DNA from: Bacillota bacterium
GTDB taxonomy: Bacteria > Bacillota_I > Bacilli_A > RF39 > UBA660
Direction: 5' to 3'
DNA: 64,000 nt
Assembly: GCA_023391185.1 (NCBI GenBank)
Contig: JAEWBI010000004.1
Span: 1-64,000, forward strand
This document shows, one piece after another, positions 36,162-45,207 of the stretch; positions within the stretch are counted from its first letter, which is position 1, and each line of letters starts with the position of its first letter. A program made the translations under genes and the position numbers. The notes under the pieces are model-generated. The model was not told the DNA's origin and did no database searches. It saw only the letters and a program-made list of their open reading frames with translations.

Positions 36162-36767
36162 ATGAAATATGGAATAAAAGGATACAAAGATAATGAAGTA
36201 ATAAAAACCTTTAATGAAAAAAATAATGAAATTGAAGCCCATATGTTAGATGGTAGTATTAAAACATACCCAATAGATTTCAAAGACAATATTAAGAAAG
36301 AACAAAGAAATCAGTCTATAGATTTTTCATCTAATTATGAATCATATACACTTAGTTTAATTTTCAGTATGATTCTTATTTTATTAACTACTCTCATAAT
36401 TATAACGAGAGTAAGTATTATAGCTTTTGATATAACCTTGAAAAATTTAGGAATAATTGGTATTTTTCCTTGGCTACTAGGTATGTATGTTACTTTACAT
36501 CCAATAATTAAAGTGTGTAACAAGAAGCTTGTTAAAATTTATGAGCCTAAGATTGAAAAGTCAGAAGAAAAAGGAAAACATGGTACATATTTAAAATATG
36601 AAAAAGAATATGAGAAAAGTGAAGTTAGTTTAAATAATATTGATAATTTTTCAATAGAGGAATTAACCAAAATTAAAGAAAAGTTGTTAAAGCAATCTAG
36701 TGAAGTTTTAACAGAACAAGATGAATTAGAAAAACCAAAAGTAAAAGAATTAACAAAACTGCATTGA
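36162..36767 (+). CDS. Hypothetical membrane protein
   Basis: A 201-residue protein. A small N-terminal soluble part (1-60) is followed by two hydrophobic segments (about 64-88 and 98-118) and a charged C-terminal half. Family not recognised. AGGTGAT sits just before the ATG. uvrC follows 14 nt after its stop, with its own Shine-Dalgarno, so the two are cotranscribed, but no functional link is known. Confidence 0.68.
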   Translation: MKYGIKGYKDNEVIKTFNEKNNEIEAHMLDGSIKTYPIDFKDNIKKEQRNQSIDFSSNYESYTLSLIFSMILILLTTLIIITRVSIIAFDITLKNLGIIGIFPWLLGMYVTLHPIIKVCNKKLVKIYEPKIEKSEEKGKHGTYLKYEKEYEKSEVSLNNIDNFSIEELTKIKEKLLKQSSEVLTEQDELEKPKVKELTKLH

Positions 36768-36781
36768 AAGAGGTGATCTAT

Positions 36782-38551
36782 ATGGATTATATTAAGAAAA
36801 AATTAGCACTAGTTCCAAATGAACCTGGATGCTACCAAATGAAAAATAAAGATGGCATAATAATATATGTAGGTAAAGCTAAAAAACTCAAAAATAGATT
36901 ATCTTCATATTTTAGAGGTACACATACTGGCAAAACAGCTAAACTTGTCAGTGAAATAACAGACTTTGAATACATTGTCGTTGGTACTGAGACAGAATCA
37001 TTAGTATTAGAACTTAATTTAATAAAAAAATATGATCCAAAATATAATATATTACTTCGTGATGATAAAACTTATCCATATATAGAACTAACTAATGAAA
37101 AAGTACCTAAGTTAGCAGTAGTTAGAAATGTTAATCGAAAGAGAAAAAATCAAACAAGACTATTTGGACCTTATCCAAATGTTACTGCAGCAAGATACAC
37201 AGTTAATTTACTTAATAGGATATACCCTTTAAAAAAATGTAATACTTTTCCTAAAAAACCATGTTTATATTATCATATAGGGCAGTGTTTAGGTTACTGC
37301 GCAATAGATATACCTAAAGAACAGATAGTAGCCATGGAAAATGAAATACTAAGTTTTTTAAGGGGGAATGATGATATAGTTATTAAGAAACTAGAAAATG
37401 AAATGTATTTAGAGAGTAGTAAAATGAATTATGAAAAAGCAAAAGAGTTAAAGGAAATGCTTGATTATATAAAAGTTACTATGGCAAGACAAAAAGTAGA
37501 AATAAATGACGTTACTGACCGTGATATTTTTGGATATTATACAAATAAAGGTTATATAAGTATAACAGTTTTATTTATTCGTGGTGGTAAAATACTTGAA
37601 AGACATTCTAAAATAATGCCTATGATTGATGAGGTAGAAGAAGAATTTAATAGATACATAGCTAAGTTCTATGAAAAAGATATTATTATGCCAAAAGAGA
37701 TTTTAGGGCCTTCTATTTTAGATACAGAATTGCTTGAGAACTATTTAGAATTACCTGTTAAAATACCTTTAAAAGGTACAAAGAAGAATTTAGTAGATAT
37801 GGCTAGTGAGAATGCTAAAGTTGTATTAAATGAGAAATTTGAACTTATAAAAAGGGATGAGGATAGAACTTCAAGTGCTAATGACGAACTTAAAAAGATA
37901 TTAAAATTAGATACTTTAGATCGTATTGAGTTATTTGATAATTCTAATCTATTTGGTAGTTATAATGTCTCAGGTATGGTTGTCTTTGTCGATGGTAAAC
38001 CTAGTAAAAATGATTATCGTAAATTTAAAATTAGTATAGATAAAAACGATGACTATGGAACAATGAAAGAGGTTATTTATCGTAGATATTATAGAGTTCT
38101 TGCAGATGATTTAAAGAAGCCTGATTTAATTATAGTAGATGGTGGTTTAGGTCAAATTAATATTGCAAGAAGTGTAATTGATAGTCTAGGTCTTAATATT
38201 CCTGTAGTAGGGCTTAAAAAAGACAATAAGCATACAACAGAAAGTCTTCTTGCAGAAGAGCCTATTATTGAAATTCCTATTGATAAAAAGAGTAATGTTT
38301 TCTATTATTTAGAAAGAATGCAAGATGAAGTACATAATTTTACCATCAATTATCATAAGCAGTTAAGAAGTAAAGGCTCACTAGAGAGTATTCTTGATAG
38401 TATTGATGGTATTGGTACAAAAAGAAGAAATGAACTTTTAAAAAAATACAAAACTATAACTAAACTAAAAGAATTATCTAAAGAACAGTTAGAAGAAATA
38501 ATTCCTTCAAAAGTTGCGGAAAATCTAATAGAATTTTTAAATAATTATTAA
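36782..38551 (+). CDS. uvrC: Excinuclease ABC subunit C
   Basis: A 589-residue nucleotide-excision-repair endonuclease subunit. The GIY-YIG domain lies at about 8-90 (PGCYQMK...IIYVGKAKKLKNRL), followed by the cysteine-rich stretch CNTFPKKPCLYYHIGQCLGYC near 155-175, a UvrB-interacting UVR helix (about 200-235), the RNase H-like second nuclease domain (DNSN, VDGGLGQ) and a C-terminal helix-hairpin-helix (LDSIDGIGTKRR). It makes both incisions around lesions with UvrB. ATG 36782 follows GAGGTGAT; the ORF's upstream TTG is not used. The length is typical. Confidence 0.96.
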   Translation: MDYIKKKLALVPNEPGCYQMKNKDGIIIYVGKAKKLKNRLSSYFRGTHTGKTAKLVSEITDFEYIVVGTETESLVLELNLIKKYDPKYNILLRDDKTYPYIELTNEKVPKLAVVRNVNRKRKNQTRLFGPYPNVTAARYTVNLLNRIYPLKKCNTFPKKPCLYYHIGQCLGYCAIDIPKEQIVAMENEILSFLRGNDDIVIKKLENEMYLESSKMNYEKAKELKEMLDYIKVTMARQKVEINDVTDRDIFGYYTNKGYISITVLFIRGGKILERHSKIMPMIDEVEEEFNRYIAKFYEKDIIMPKEILGPSILDTELLENYLELPVKIPLKGTKKNLVDMASENAKVVLNEKFELIKRDEDRTSSANDELKKILKLDTLDRIELFDNSNLFGSYNVSGMVVFVDGKPSKNDYRKFKISIDKNDDYGTMKEVIYRRYYRVLADDLKKPDLIIVDGGLGQINIARSVIDSLGLNIPVVGLKKDNKHTTESLLAEEPIIEIPIDKKSNVFYYLERMQDEVHNFTINYHKQLRSKGSLESILDSIDGIGTKRRNELLKKYKTITKLKELSKEQLEEIIPSKVAENLIEFLNNY

Positions 38552-38582
38552 AAGAAGCAAATTTATATTGCTTCTTTTTCTT
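38551..38582 (+). terminator. uvrC terminator
   Basis: AAAGAAGCAA / TTGCTTCTTT hairpin and T-tract. Confidence 0.85.
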
Positions 38583-38671
38583 ATAGAATATGTGAAAATA
38601 TGAAAATTTATTTATTCGTTTGAATATATACATTTTAAAATGGTATACTGTTTTAATTTGGAGGTGTTTGA

Positions 38672-39142
38672 ATGAGAAAAATGAAAGAAATAAGTGCTGA
38701 TCAAGTATTAAGTTTACTATCAATTAGTCTTGGTAGTGATGCTTTGATAAGTTTTAAAGATATAGACAAGTTTTTTGATTTATTAAAAGAAATAAATGAT
38801 AAAAACAATAAAAATTGTAGCTATTATTTTGGAATAAATATGCCAATGAATAGTAATTTTGATGAAACATTATTTGAGGAAATTAATAGTGGTGAAAATC
38901 AGGGAAAATTAAGATTAATTAAAATAGAAAGTCCTAAAACAAGCGAAATTATTAAGGAAAAAATGACTAAGCATATTATATCTTTAGCTGGTAAAGATAT
39001 AGAATTTATGAATAGTATTAAACTAGCTATTAAGCTTTATAGTGAAGAATATAATAAAAATAAATTATGTATTATTGATTTACAAAAAAATGATAAAAAT
39101 CCTATGTTAGAAAAGATAAAATCGCTAGTTAAAACTAAGTAA
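38672..39142 (+). CDS. Hypothetical protein upstream of mutL
   Basis: A 156-residue soluble protein of unrecognised family, mixed alpha/beta. No signal peptide or obvious motif. The start follows a good GGAGGTG. mutL begins 29 nt after its stop with its own AGGTGAT. It may be a lineage-specific companion of mutL or simply a neighbour. Confidence 0.68.
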   Translation: MRKMKEISADQVLSLLSISLGSDALISFKDIDKFFDLLKEINDKNNKNCSYYFGINMPMNSNFDETLFEEINSGENQGKLRLIKIESPKTSEIIKEKMTKHIISLAGKDIEFMNSIKLAIKLYSEEYNKNKLCIIDLQKNDKNPMLEKIKSLVKTK

Positions 39143-39170
39143 AACATGTTATAATTAATTAGGTGATAAT

Positions 39171-40979
39171 ATGGCAAATATAAAAGTAATGGATGAAATA
39201 CTAGCTAATAAAATAGCGGCAGGAGAAGTCGTTGAAAGATGTTCCTCTGTTGTAAAAGAACTAGTAGAAAATAGTATAGATGCTAATTCTACGGAAATAT
39301 TAGTTGAACTAGAAGATGCCGGTACTAAAATAATACGTGTAGTAGATAATGGTAAAGGTATGGACGAAACTGACGCTCTTTTAGCTTTCCAAAGACATGC
39401 AACTAGTAAATTATTATCAGAAGATGATTTATATCGTATAAATACATTAGGTTTTAGAGGAGAAGCGCTTCCTTCTATTGCTAGTGTTAGTGATATAGTT
39501 TTAAAAACTTCTACCGGTGATGTAGGAACGATCGTCCATATTCAAGGCGGAAAACTAATAAGTAGTGGTAATGGTGATGCAAGACGCGGTACTATAATGG
39601 CGGTAAATGATCTTTTTTATAATACACCTGCAAGATTAAAGCACTTAAAAAGTTTATATAGCGAACTTGCTAATGTATCTGAATATATGAATAAGATTGC
39701 TTTATCTCATCCAAATATTAAGTTTACATTAACTAATAATGATCAGGTATTATTAAGAACAGATGGTAGAGGAGATCTACTTAAAACAATTAAAGATATA
39801 TATGGTCTTGAAGTAGTAAAAAAGATGTTTCCTATTAAGGCAGAAGATGATGATTATCTAGTAGAAGGATATATAAGTTATCCTGAAATTAATAGGTCAA
39901 GTAGAAATCATATGATAACTATAGTAAATGGAAGAGTAGTAAGAAATATGGATATCAATAGAATTATTAATGATAGTTATCATTCTTATAAACCAGATAC
40001 TAGATATCCTATTGTAGTACTTGAAATAACAGTTGATCCTTCTTTAATAGATGTTAATATACATCCTACTAAAATGGATATTAAATTTAGTAAAATAGAA
40101 AATTTAATGGAATTAATAAGTACATCTATAAAGAACATACTTGGTAAAAAAAATCTAATTCCTCAAATCGAAGTAGAAAAATCGAAGGAAGAAGACTTTG
40201 ATTTAGAAACGATAAAACATGAAAAACCAAAGTATCAAGAGATGACTTTAAATCTAACAAGAACTCAGGAAGAAGAAGAGCCATACATTTTAATAAATGA
40301 AGATTTAATAGTAAAAGATTCTTTTAAAGATATAGAAAAAGAAGAAAAGGAACAAGAAGTTAATGAAGATCATATAGATAGACTTCCAGAAATGTATCCT
40401 GTTGGACTTGTTCACGGGACATATATTATTTGTCAAAATGAGACTGGCATGTATATGATAGATCAGCATGCTGCTAAAGAAAGGATTAATTATGAAAAGT
40501 TCAAAAAAGAACTAGGTAATCCTAATTCCAATAAAATAGCTATGCTTTTTCCATTAACTATTGAGTTTACTAATAATGAATTTATTATTCTAAAAGAACA
40601 TTTTGATTTATTAAAGAGTATTAATATTGATATAGAAGAATTTGGTTATAACTCAGTAGTTATAAAAGCTCATCCTACATGGTTACCAAAAGGTTATGAG
40701 GAACAAGCTTTAAGAAAGATTATTGAAGTAGTTATTACTACTGAAAAGAATTTTAGTATAGAGAAATTTAATGAAAAGGCTGCTACTATGTTAAGTTGTA
40801 AAATGGCTATTAAAGCTAATATGAATTTAACTATGTTGGAAATGGAAACATTAATTAATGATTTAAGAAAGTGTAATAATCCATTTAATTGTCCTCATGG
40901 TAGACCAACAACTATATTCTATACAAATTATGATTTAGAAAAATTGTTTAAGCGTAGTGGTTTTGAATCACTAGATTAA
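39171..40979 (+). CDS. mutL: DNA mismatch repair protein MutL
   Basis: A 602-residue GHKL ATPase. N-terminal motifs are complete: IAAGEVVERCSSVVKELVENSIDA, DNGKGM and GFRGEALPSIASV. The C-terminal domain carries the metal-dependent endonuclease motif DQHAAKERINYE (about 430) and CPHGRP near the end, as in Bacillus MutL, so it should nick the unmethylated strand without MutH. mutS is not adjacent in this window. The start has AGGTGAT. A strong bidirectional terminator follows. Confidence 0.96.
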   Translation: MANIKVMDEILANKIAAGEVVERCSSVVKELVENSIDANSTEILVELEDAGTKIIRVVDNGKGMDETDALLAFQRHATSKLLSEDDLYRINTLGFRGEALPSIASVSDIVLKTSTGDVGTIVHIQGGKLISSGNGDARRGTIMAVNDLFYNTPARLKHLKSLYSELANVSEYMNKIALSHPNIKFTLTNNDQVLLRTDGRGDLLKTIKDIYGLEVVKKMFPIKAEDDDYLVEGYISYPEINRSSRNHMITIVNGRVVRNMDINRIINDSYHSYKPDTRYPIVVLEITVDPSLIDVNIHPTKMDIKFSKIENLMELISTSIKNILGKKNLIPQIEVEKSKEEDFDLETIKHEKPKYQEMTLNLTRTQEEEEPYILINEDLIVKDSFKDIEKEEKEQEVNEDHIDRLPEMYPVGLVHGTYIICQNETGMYMIDQHAAKERINYEKFKKELGNPNSNKIAMLFPLTIEFTNNEFIILKEHFDLLKSINIDIEEFGYNSVVIKAHPTWLPKGYEEQALRKIIEVVITTEKNFSIEKFNEKAATMLSCKMAIKANMNLTMLEMETLINDLRKCNNPFNCPHGRPTTIFYTNYDLEKLFKRSGFESLD

Positions 40980-40982
40980 AAT

Positions 40983-41027
40983 AATAACAAAAAGAGAATA
41001 CTAAATTTGTATTCTCTTTTTGTTATT
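40983..41027. terminator. Bidirectional terminator, mutL and convergent lipoprotein
   Basis: A perfect 19-bp stem (40983-41001 with 41009-41027) with a 7-nt loop and A/T tracts on both sides. It overlaps the stop codon of the minus-strand gene. Confidence 0.9.
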
Positions 41028-41658
41028 TATATTTATCTTTAAACTCTTTTTGCAATACTTTGCAATCTATCAAACCACATTCATTTGTTGTATGTTTTTC
41101 ATTACAATTAGTATTATGTATTAGATAAGCAAGAACTAAATATGTATCTTGCAAACTTTCTTGTTCGCTTAATGTAGATACTAAATTACCAAAATTTAAT
41201 AACCATTCATCTTCATCCATACTTCTTGGCAATAATTGTTCTACCATCATGTTATTTAGTTCTTTTAGAAACAATTCTTTATCGATTTTTGAGCTTAATA
41301 ACTTTTGATAAGCATATGAAGCGATGTATAATTCTTCATCAGATATAGTTCCATCTGTAGCGCACATTTTATCCATATTGTCTAACATGTATTCGGTTGT
41401 ATCTTCAATAACAACCCCCTTATTATCCAAACTATTAAGTAATTGATCACAATTACTTTCAGTAACTGACTCTATTTTTTTAACATCATTAATACTTATA
41501 CTAGTATTAGCAGCTGATGCAATAGGCGCCTCTATAACTATATTAATATCTTTATTTTCATATTTAGTACATCCTGTAAAAGTAGCACTTGTGACAATGA
41601 TTAAACCGGTTGTAATAAATCTTTTAATAGCTTTATTATTAATTTTTTTTATTTTCAT
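41023..41658 (-). CDS. Hypothetical lipoprotein
   Basis: A 211-residue protein with a basic N-terminus (KIKKINNK), hydrophobic core and lipobox FTGC (Cys about 30). The mature part is helical and acidic, with several cysteines near the C-terminus (CNEKHTTNECGLIDCK). Family not recognised. AGAGGAAT precedes the start. It stands alone on the minus strand. Confidence 0.72.
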   Translation of the reverse strand: MKIKKINNKAIKRFITTGLIIVTSATFTGCTKYENKDINIVIEAPIASAANTSISINDVKKIESVTESNCDQLLNSLDNKGVVIEDTTEYMLDNMDKMCATDGTISDEELYIASYAYQKLLSSKIDKELFLKELNNMMVEQLLPRSMDEDEWLLNFGNLVSTLSEQESLQDTYLVLAYLIHNTNCNEKHTTNECGLIDCKVLQKEFKDKYK

Positions 41659-41796
41659 TTTATTCCTCTTATCTGTACGACTTGCTATATTATATATTTA
41701 CTAATATAAATTGTCAATTTAATAATTATTTGTTTTTTAATGATTAATCGACATTTTTTTTAAAATTAATATGAAATAATGCTAATAGGTGATTTT

Positions 41797-42258
41797 ATGA
41801 AAAAATACTTATTTCCAATTATTTCTTCACTAGTAATAGGATATATTTTAGCTAACTTACTTTTTAAACAATATGAATATGATAAAAATATTAAAACTGT
41901 ATTTAATAATGGAGTTACAGTTTACTTTTTACAACAAGGTGTTTATTCATCGGTTGATAGTATGAAAGAAAATATGGGGAGTTTTAATTATTACATCTAT
42001 AGTTTTGAGAATGATAAATACTATTCTTATGTAGGAATTACAAAAAGTAAAGATAATTTAACTAAACTAAAAGGATATTATGAAAGTAAAGGTTATACTA
42101 TTTATGTGAAAGAAATAAATGTTAATAATAATTCATTTATTACTATATTAGAGCAATATGATAACTTGCTTGCCACTACTGATAATGAAGACACGATAAA
42201 TGCTATTATGATGCAAGCTTTATCTAAATATGAGGAGCTGATTACCAATGCCAGTTAA
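41797..42258 (+). CDS. SPOR-domain-like membrane protein (SpoIIB-like position)
   Basis: A 153-residue protein. An N-terminal membrane segment (residues 4-24) is followed by a region resembling a SPOR domain: VYFLQQGVYSS, then about 20 residues later YYSYVGI and a final GYTIYVKEI strand. SPOR domains bind denuded glycan at septa. In Bacillus the SPOR protein SpoIIB lies close to radC-mreBCD; here the gene overlaps radC by 11 nt. ATG 41797 follows AGGTGAT. The SPOR match is by pattern only. Confidence 0.6.
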   Translation: MKKYLFPIISSLVIGYILANLLFKQYEYDKNIKTVFNNGVTVYFLQQGVYSSVDSMKENMGSFNYYIYSFENDKYYSYVGITKSKDNLTKLKGYYESKGYTIYVKEINVNNNSFITILEQYDNLLATTDNEDTINAIMMQALSKYEELITNAS

Positions 42259-42931
42259 GATAAAGGATTTACCTGTTTTAGAACGCCCTAGAGAGAGATT
42301 ATTAATTAATGGGGTAAATAATCTGTCTAATGAAGAATTACTGGCTATTATCCTTAAAACAGGAAGTAGAGGGGAATCATCAAAGATAATTGCGTCTAAT
42401 ATCTTGTCATATATAAAAAATATAAATGATTTGAGAAGTATTACTATAAAAGAATTAACTTCTATAAAAGGCATTGGAAAAGCAAAGGCTTGTGATATTC
42501 AAGCAGCAATAGAACTAGGAAAACGCATATATAGTAATAATATTGTAATTAACAATATTAAATTTAATAATCCAGATATAATTTTTGAATATTATAAAGA
42601 CAAACTTCAAGACAAGAAACAGGAGTGTTTTTATGCCGTATATTTAGATGCCTCAAAAAAAATAATAGAAGATAAACTTCTTTTCATTGGAACTGTTAAT
42701 CAGAGCATTGTTCACCCAAGAAATATATTTAAAGAAGCATGCATTTTAGATGCCTCATGTATAATTTGTGTTCATAATCATCCTAGTAATAACGTTGTTC
42801 CTAGTAAAGAAGACATTAATTTAACTAATAACTTAATAGAGATAGGTAAAATATTTGGGATTCCTATAATTGATCATATAATAGTAGGTCCAACTAAGTA
42901 TTATAGTTTTTTTGAAAATGGTGATATATAA
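42248..42931 (+). CDS. radC: RadC family JAMM/MPN-domain protein
   Basis: A 227-residue RadC protein. N-terminal UPF0758 helix-hairpin-helix part (LPVLERPRERLL, IKGIGKAKA) and C-terminal JAMM domain with HNHPSNN and PSKED. The role in DNA repair originally claimed is doubtful; the domain predicts metal-dependent peptidase chemistry. AGGAG lies 11 nt before the start. It shares TAATG with mreC, conserving the radC-mre order of Bacillus. Confidence 0.93.
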   Translation: MPVKIKDLPVLERPRERLLINGVNNLSNEELLAIILKTGSRGESSKIIASNILSYIKNINDLRSITIKELTSIKGIGKAKACDIQAAIELGKRIYSNNIVINNIKFNNPDIIFEYYKDKLQDKKQECFYAVYLDASKKIIEDKLLFIGTVNQSIVHPRNIFKEACILDASCIICVHNHPSNNVVPSKEDINLTNNLIEIGKIFGIPIIDHIIVGPTKYYSFFENGDI

Positions 42932-43671
42932 TGAAACAAAAAATATTAATTTTTATTCTGGGAATTATTTTACTTATATGTTTTAACTATTTTATTAATA
43001 GAACTACTCCTTTAGAGGGGATAACAAAAGATATAAGCTATAAAGTTACCAGACTATTTAGTAACACTAAAGAGATAGAATTATCTAAAGATATGCTTGT
43101 TAGTAAAAATATAGCTTTAGAAAAAGAATTGGATGAACTAAAAAATCTATTAAGACTAAATGAAATAACAGCTACTTACAACATAATAAACGCTACTGTA
43201 ATAAATAGAAATATGAAAGAATTTTATGATACAGTTGTCATTGATAAGGGTTATAATGACGGTGTTGATATTGGCTATGCTGTTGTTACTAATGAAGGAT
43301 TGGTAGGAAAAGTAATAAAATTAGGCAAGGAAACTAGTACTATAAAACTTCTTACAAGTAGTGATTTATATAATATGTTATCTGTTAATATTCATACTAG
43401 TGATGGTGATATATATGGAATACTCTCTGATTATGATGAACAAACAAACTCATTTATTATTGGAGGAATAGATGAATTAACAAGAATAGAAGTAGGCGAT
43501 ATTGTTTCAACAACAGGTCTTGAAAATAATTATCCAAATGGAATAAATATAGGAAAAGTTGTTAGAATAAGCAAAGATAATTTCGATTTAGCATATATTC
43601 TTAAGGTAGAATCATACATAGATTTTAATAATTTTCATTATGTAGCGGTATTAAATAGAAATGATTCTTAG
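42931..43671 (+). CDS. mreC: Rod-shape-determining protein MreC
   Basis: A 246-residue elongasome protein: one membrane helix (5-22), a coiled-coil segment (about 45-75) and the double beta-barrel domain (VVIDKGYNDGVDIGYAVVTNEGLVGKV, a classic MreC signature). It links the cytosolic elongation machinery to penicillin-binding proteins. It overlaps mreD by 11 nt. mreB is not adjacent here, whereas in Bacillus it precedes mreC. Confidence 0.92.
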   Translation: MKQKILIFILGIILLICFNYFINRTTPLEGITKDISYKVTRLFSNTKEIELSKDMLVSKNIALEKELDELKNLLRLNEITATYNIINATVINRNMKEFYDTVVIDKGYNDGVDIGYAVVTNEGLVGKVIKLGKETSTIKLLTSSDLYNMLSVNIHTSDGDIYGILSDYDEQTNSFIIGGIDELTRIEVGDIVSTTGLENNYPNGINIGKVVRISKDNFDLAYILKVESYIDFNNFHYVAVLNRNDS

Positions 43672-44074
43672 TTTACCATTTTTTCTACTTGATTTAATAT
43701 TAGGAATATATATAAATAGTTATTTTAATTTGTCTTTGTTAATATGCATTAGTTACTATACAAGATATAAATATAAAAGAAATATACCATATGTAATAAT
43801 ACTAGGTTTTATATATGATCTTGTTTTTTCAGGAGTACTATTTTTAAATACATTTATTTATTTGATTATATATATTGTAACTAATAAAATTAAAGAGATA
43901 AATATTTATTTGGTCTATCTAGTAGATATGCTTTTATATATTGTTTTGAATTATCTACTTTTATATATATACACAAATACTTATATAAATCCTATATTTA
44001 TATTTAGAATAATAATTTTTAATGTAATAGTGTTTTATTTAGCAAATAGTTTATATGTGAAATTGACAAAATAA
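43661..44074 (+). CDS. mreD: Rod-shape-determining protein MreD
   Basis: A 137-residue, highly hydrophobic protein with four to five membrane helices, short but within MreD range. The call rests on size, topology and its position overlapping mreC; sequence motifs of MreD are weak. The start ATG lies inside mreC. Confidence 0.78.
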   Translation: MILSLPFFLLDLILGIYINSYFNLSLLICISYYTRYKYKRNIPYVIILGFIYDLVFSGVLFLNTFIYLIIYIVTNKIKEINIYLVYLVDMLLYIVLNYLLLYIYTNTYINPIFIFRIIIFNVIVFYLANSLYVKLTK

Positions 44075-44117
44075 TATAAAAATGTTAGTATATACCTCAT
44101 TCAAAGGGGGAATATAC

Positions 44118-44558
44118 ATGAAAAATATAAAAGGAACTATTAAATTTTATAATAAAAATGTAATTAAAAAGTGTTTGGGTACAGGTGCTTTAATTTTAGT
44201 AGCCGATGTTAGCCCGATAAAATCAATAACAATTCTTAGTTCAATTGGTGCAGGTCTTATGATCGCAAGCATTGCTTCTAAAATAAAAGAGAGAAAAGAG
44301 AATAATGATTCTTCTTCATTAAAAAGAAATAAAAGAAGTATTATTATTGAAAAATTAAAAGAATTAAAAGCAGAACTTGTTACAGAGTTTGAAAAAGAGA
44401 AAACTTCTAAAAATAAAGTGGAAACACCTGAAAAAAAGCAACTAAGTATTAGTAACTATGCTCGATTAGAAAATAAACCTAAAGAGGCTATAGTTATTTC
44501 AGCTACTTCTGATCCACTTGGAGATTATATCGCAAGACAAAAAGCAATTAAAAAGTAG
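44118..44558 (+). CDS. Hypothetical protein with hydrophobic segment
   Basis: A 146-residue protein. One hydrophobic stretch (about 22-52) near the N-terminus, then a Lys/Glu-rich helical C-terminal part. ATG 44118 follows AAAGGGGG; upstream in-frame codons lack a site. In Bacillus minC/minD occupy this place between mreD and spoIVFA; this protein resembles neither. It is closed by a terminator. Confidence 0.65.
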   Translation: MKNIKGTIKFYNKNVIKKCLGTGALILVADVSPIKSITILSSIGAGLMIASIASKIKERKENNDSSSLKRNKRSIIIEKLKELKAELVTEFEKEKTSKNKVETPEKKQLSISNYARLENKPKEAIVISATSDPLGDYIARQKAIKK

Positions 44559-44577
44559 TATAATTACTACTTTTTTT
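44551..44577 (+). terminator. Terminator of the gene at 44118
   Basis: AAAAGTAGTA / TACTACTTTT, loop TAAT, T-run. Confidence 0.8.
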
Positions 44578-44601
44578 CATATATTCTAATAGGTGATATA
44601 A

Positions 44602-45207
44602 GTGAGCGAATTAGAGAGGATACGAAGGAAAAAGAAATCTAGACAAAGTTATACAAATGTGGCACCTAAAAAGGGTGGTAAGTATTTTATGTTTGTAACA
44701 AAAATTCTTTTAGTAGTTATTATAACTTTAGTACTTATGATTTTAATGAAATGTAATAAATCTTTTAAAGAAAAATTCTATGTCGAGGTATTTGAAAAAA
44801 ATTTCTCTTTTGCTAGTGTAAATAACTTATATCAAAAGTATTTAGGGCCATTCTTGCCATTTGATGGTATTGCTGATACTGATACCGTTTTTAATGAAAA
44901 GTTAACTTATACTGAGGTTAATAAATATTTGGATGGTGCTAAACTTACTGTAAAAGATGCATATTTAGTACCTTCGGTTCAAAGTGGTTTAGTAGTATAT
45001 ATTGGTGAAAAAGAAGGATATGGTAATACTGTTACTATCCAGGGTGTTGATGGAATAGATATATGGTATGGCAATATTGAAAATGTTTCAGTTGATTTAT
45101 ATGATTATGTTGATTTAGGTACATTAATAGGTAATACTATAGATACAAATTTATATTTAGTATATAAAAAAGAGGGAAAAGTGCTTAATTATGAAGATTA
45201 TCTCTAA
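44602..45207 (+). CDS. spoIVFA: SpoIVFA-like protein with LytM/M23-type domain
   Basis: A 201-residue protein. A basic N-terminus with a membrane helix (about 30-48) is followed by a linker and a C-terminal M23-like fold (SGLVVYIGEKEGYGNTVTIQG...IWYGNI). The zinc ligands of active M23 peptidases are absent, as in Bacillus SpoIVFA, the regulator that holds the SpoIVFB protease inactive. GTG 44602 follows AGGTGAT. Its overlap with the SpoIVFB-like gene and place before rplU match Bacillus. Whether it works in sporulation here is unknown. Confidence 0.78.
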   Translation: MSELERIRRKKKSRQSYTNVAPKKGGKYFMFVTKILLVVIITLVLMILMKCNKSFKEKFYVEVFEKNFSFASVNNLYQKYLGPFLPFDGIADTDTVFNEKLTYTEVNKYLDGAKLTVKDAYLVPSVQSGLVVYIGEKEGYGNTVTIQGVDGIDIWYGNIENVSVDLYDYVDLGTLIGNTIDTNLYLVYKKEGKVLNYEDYL

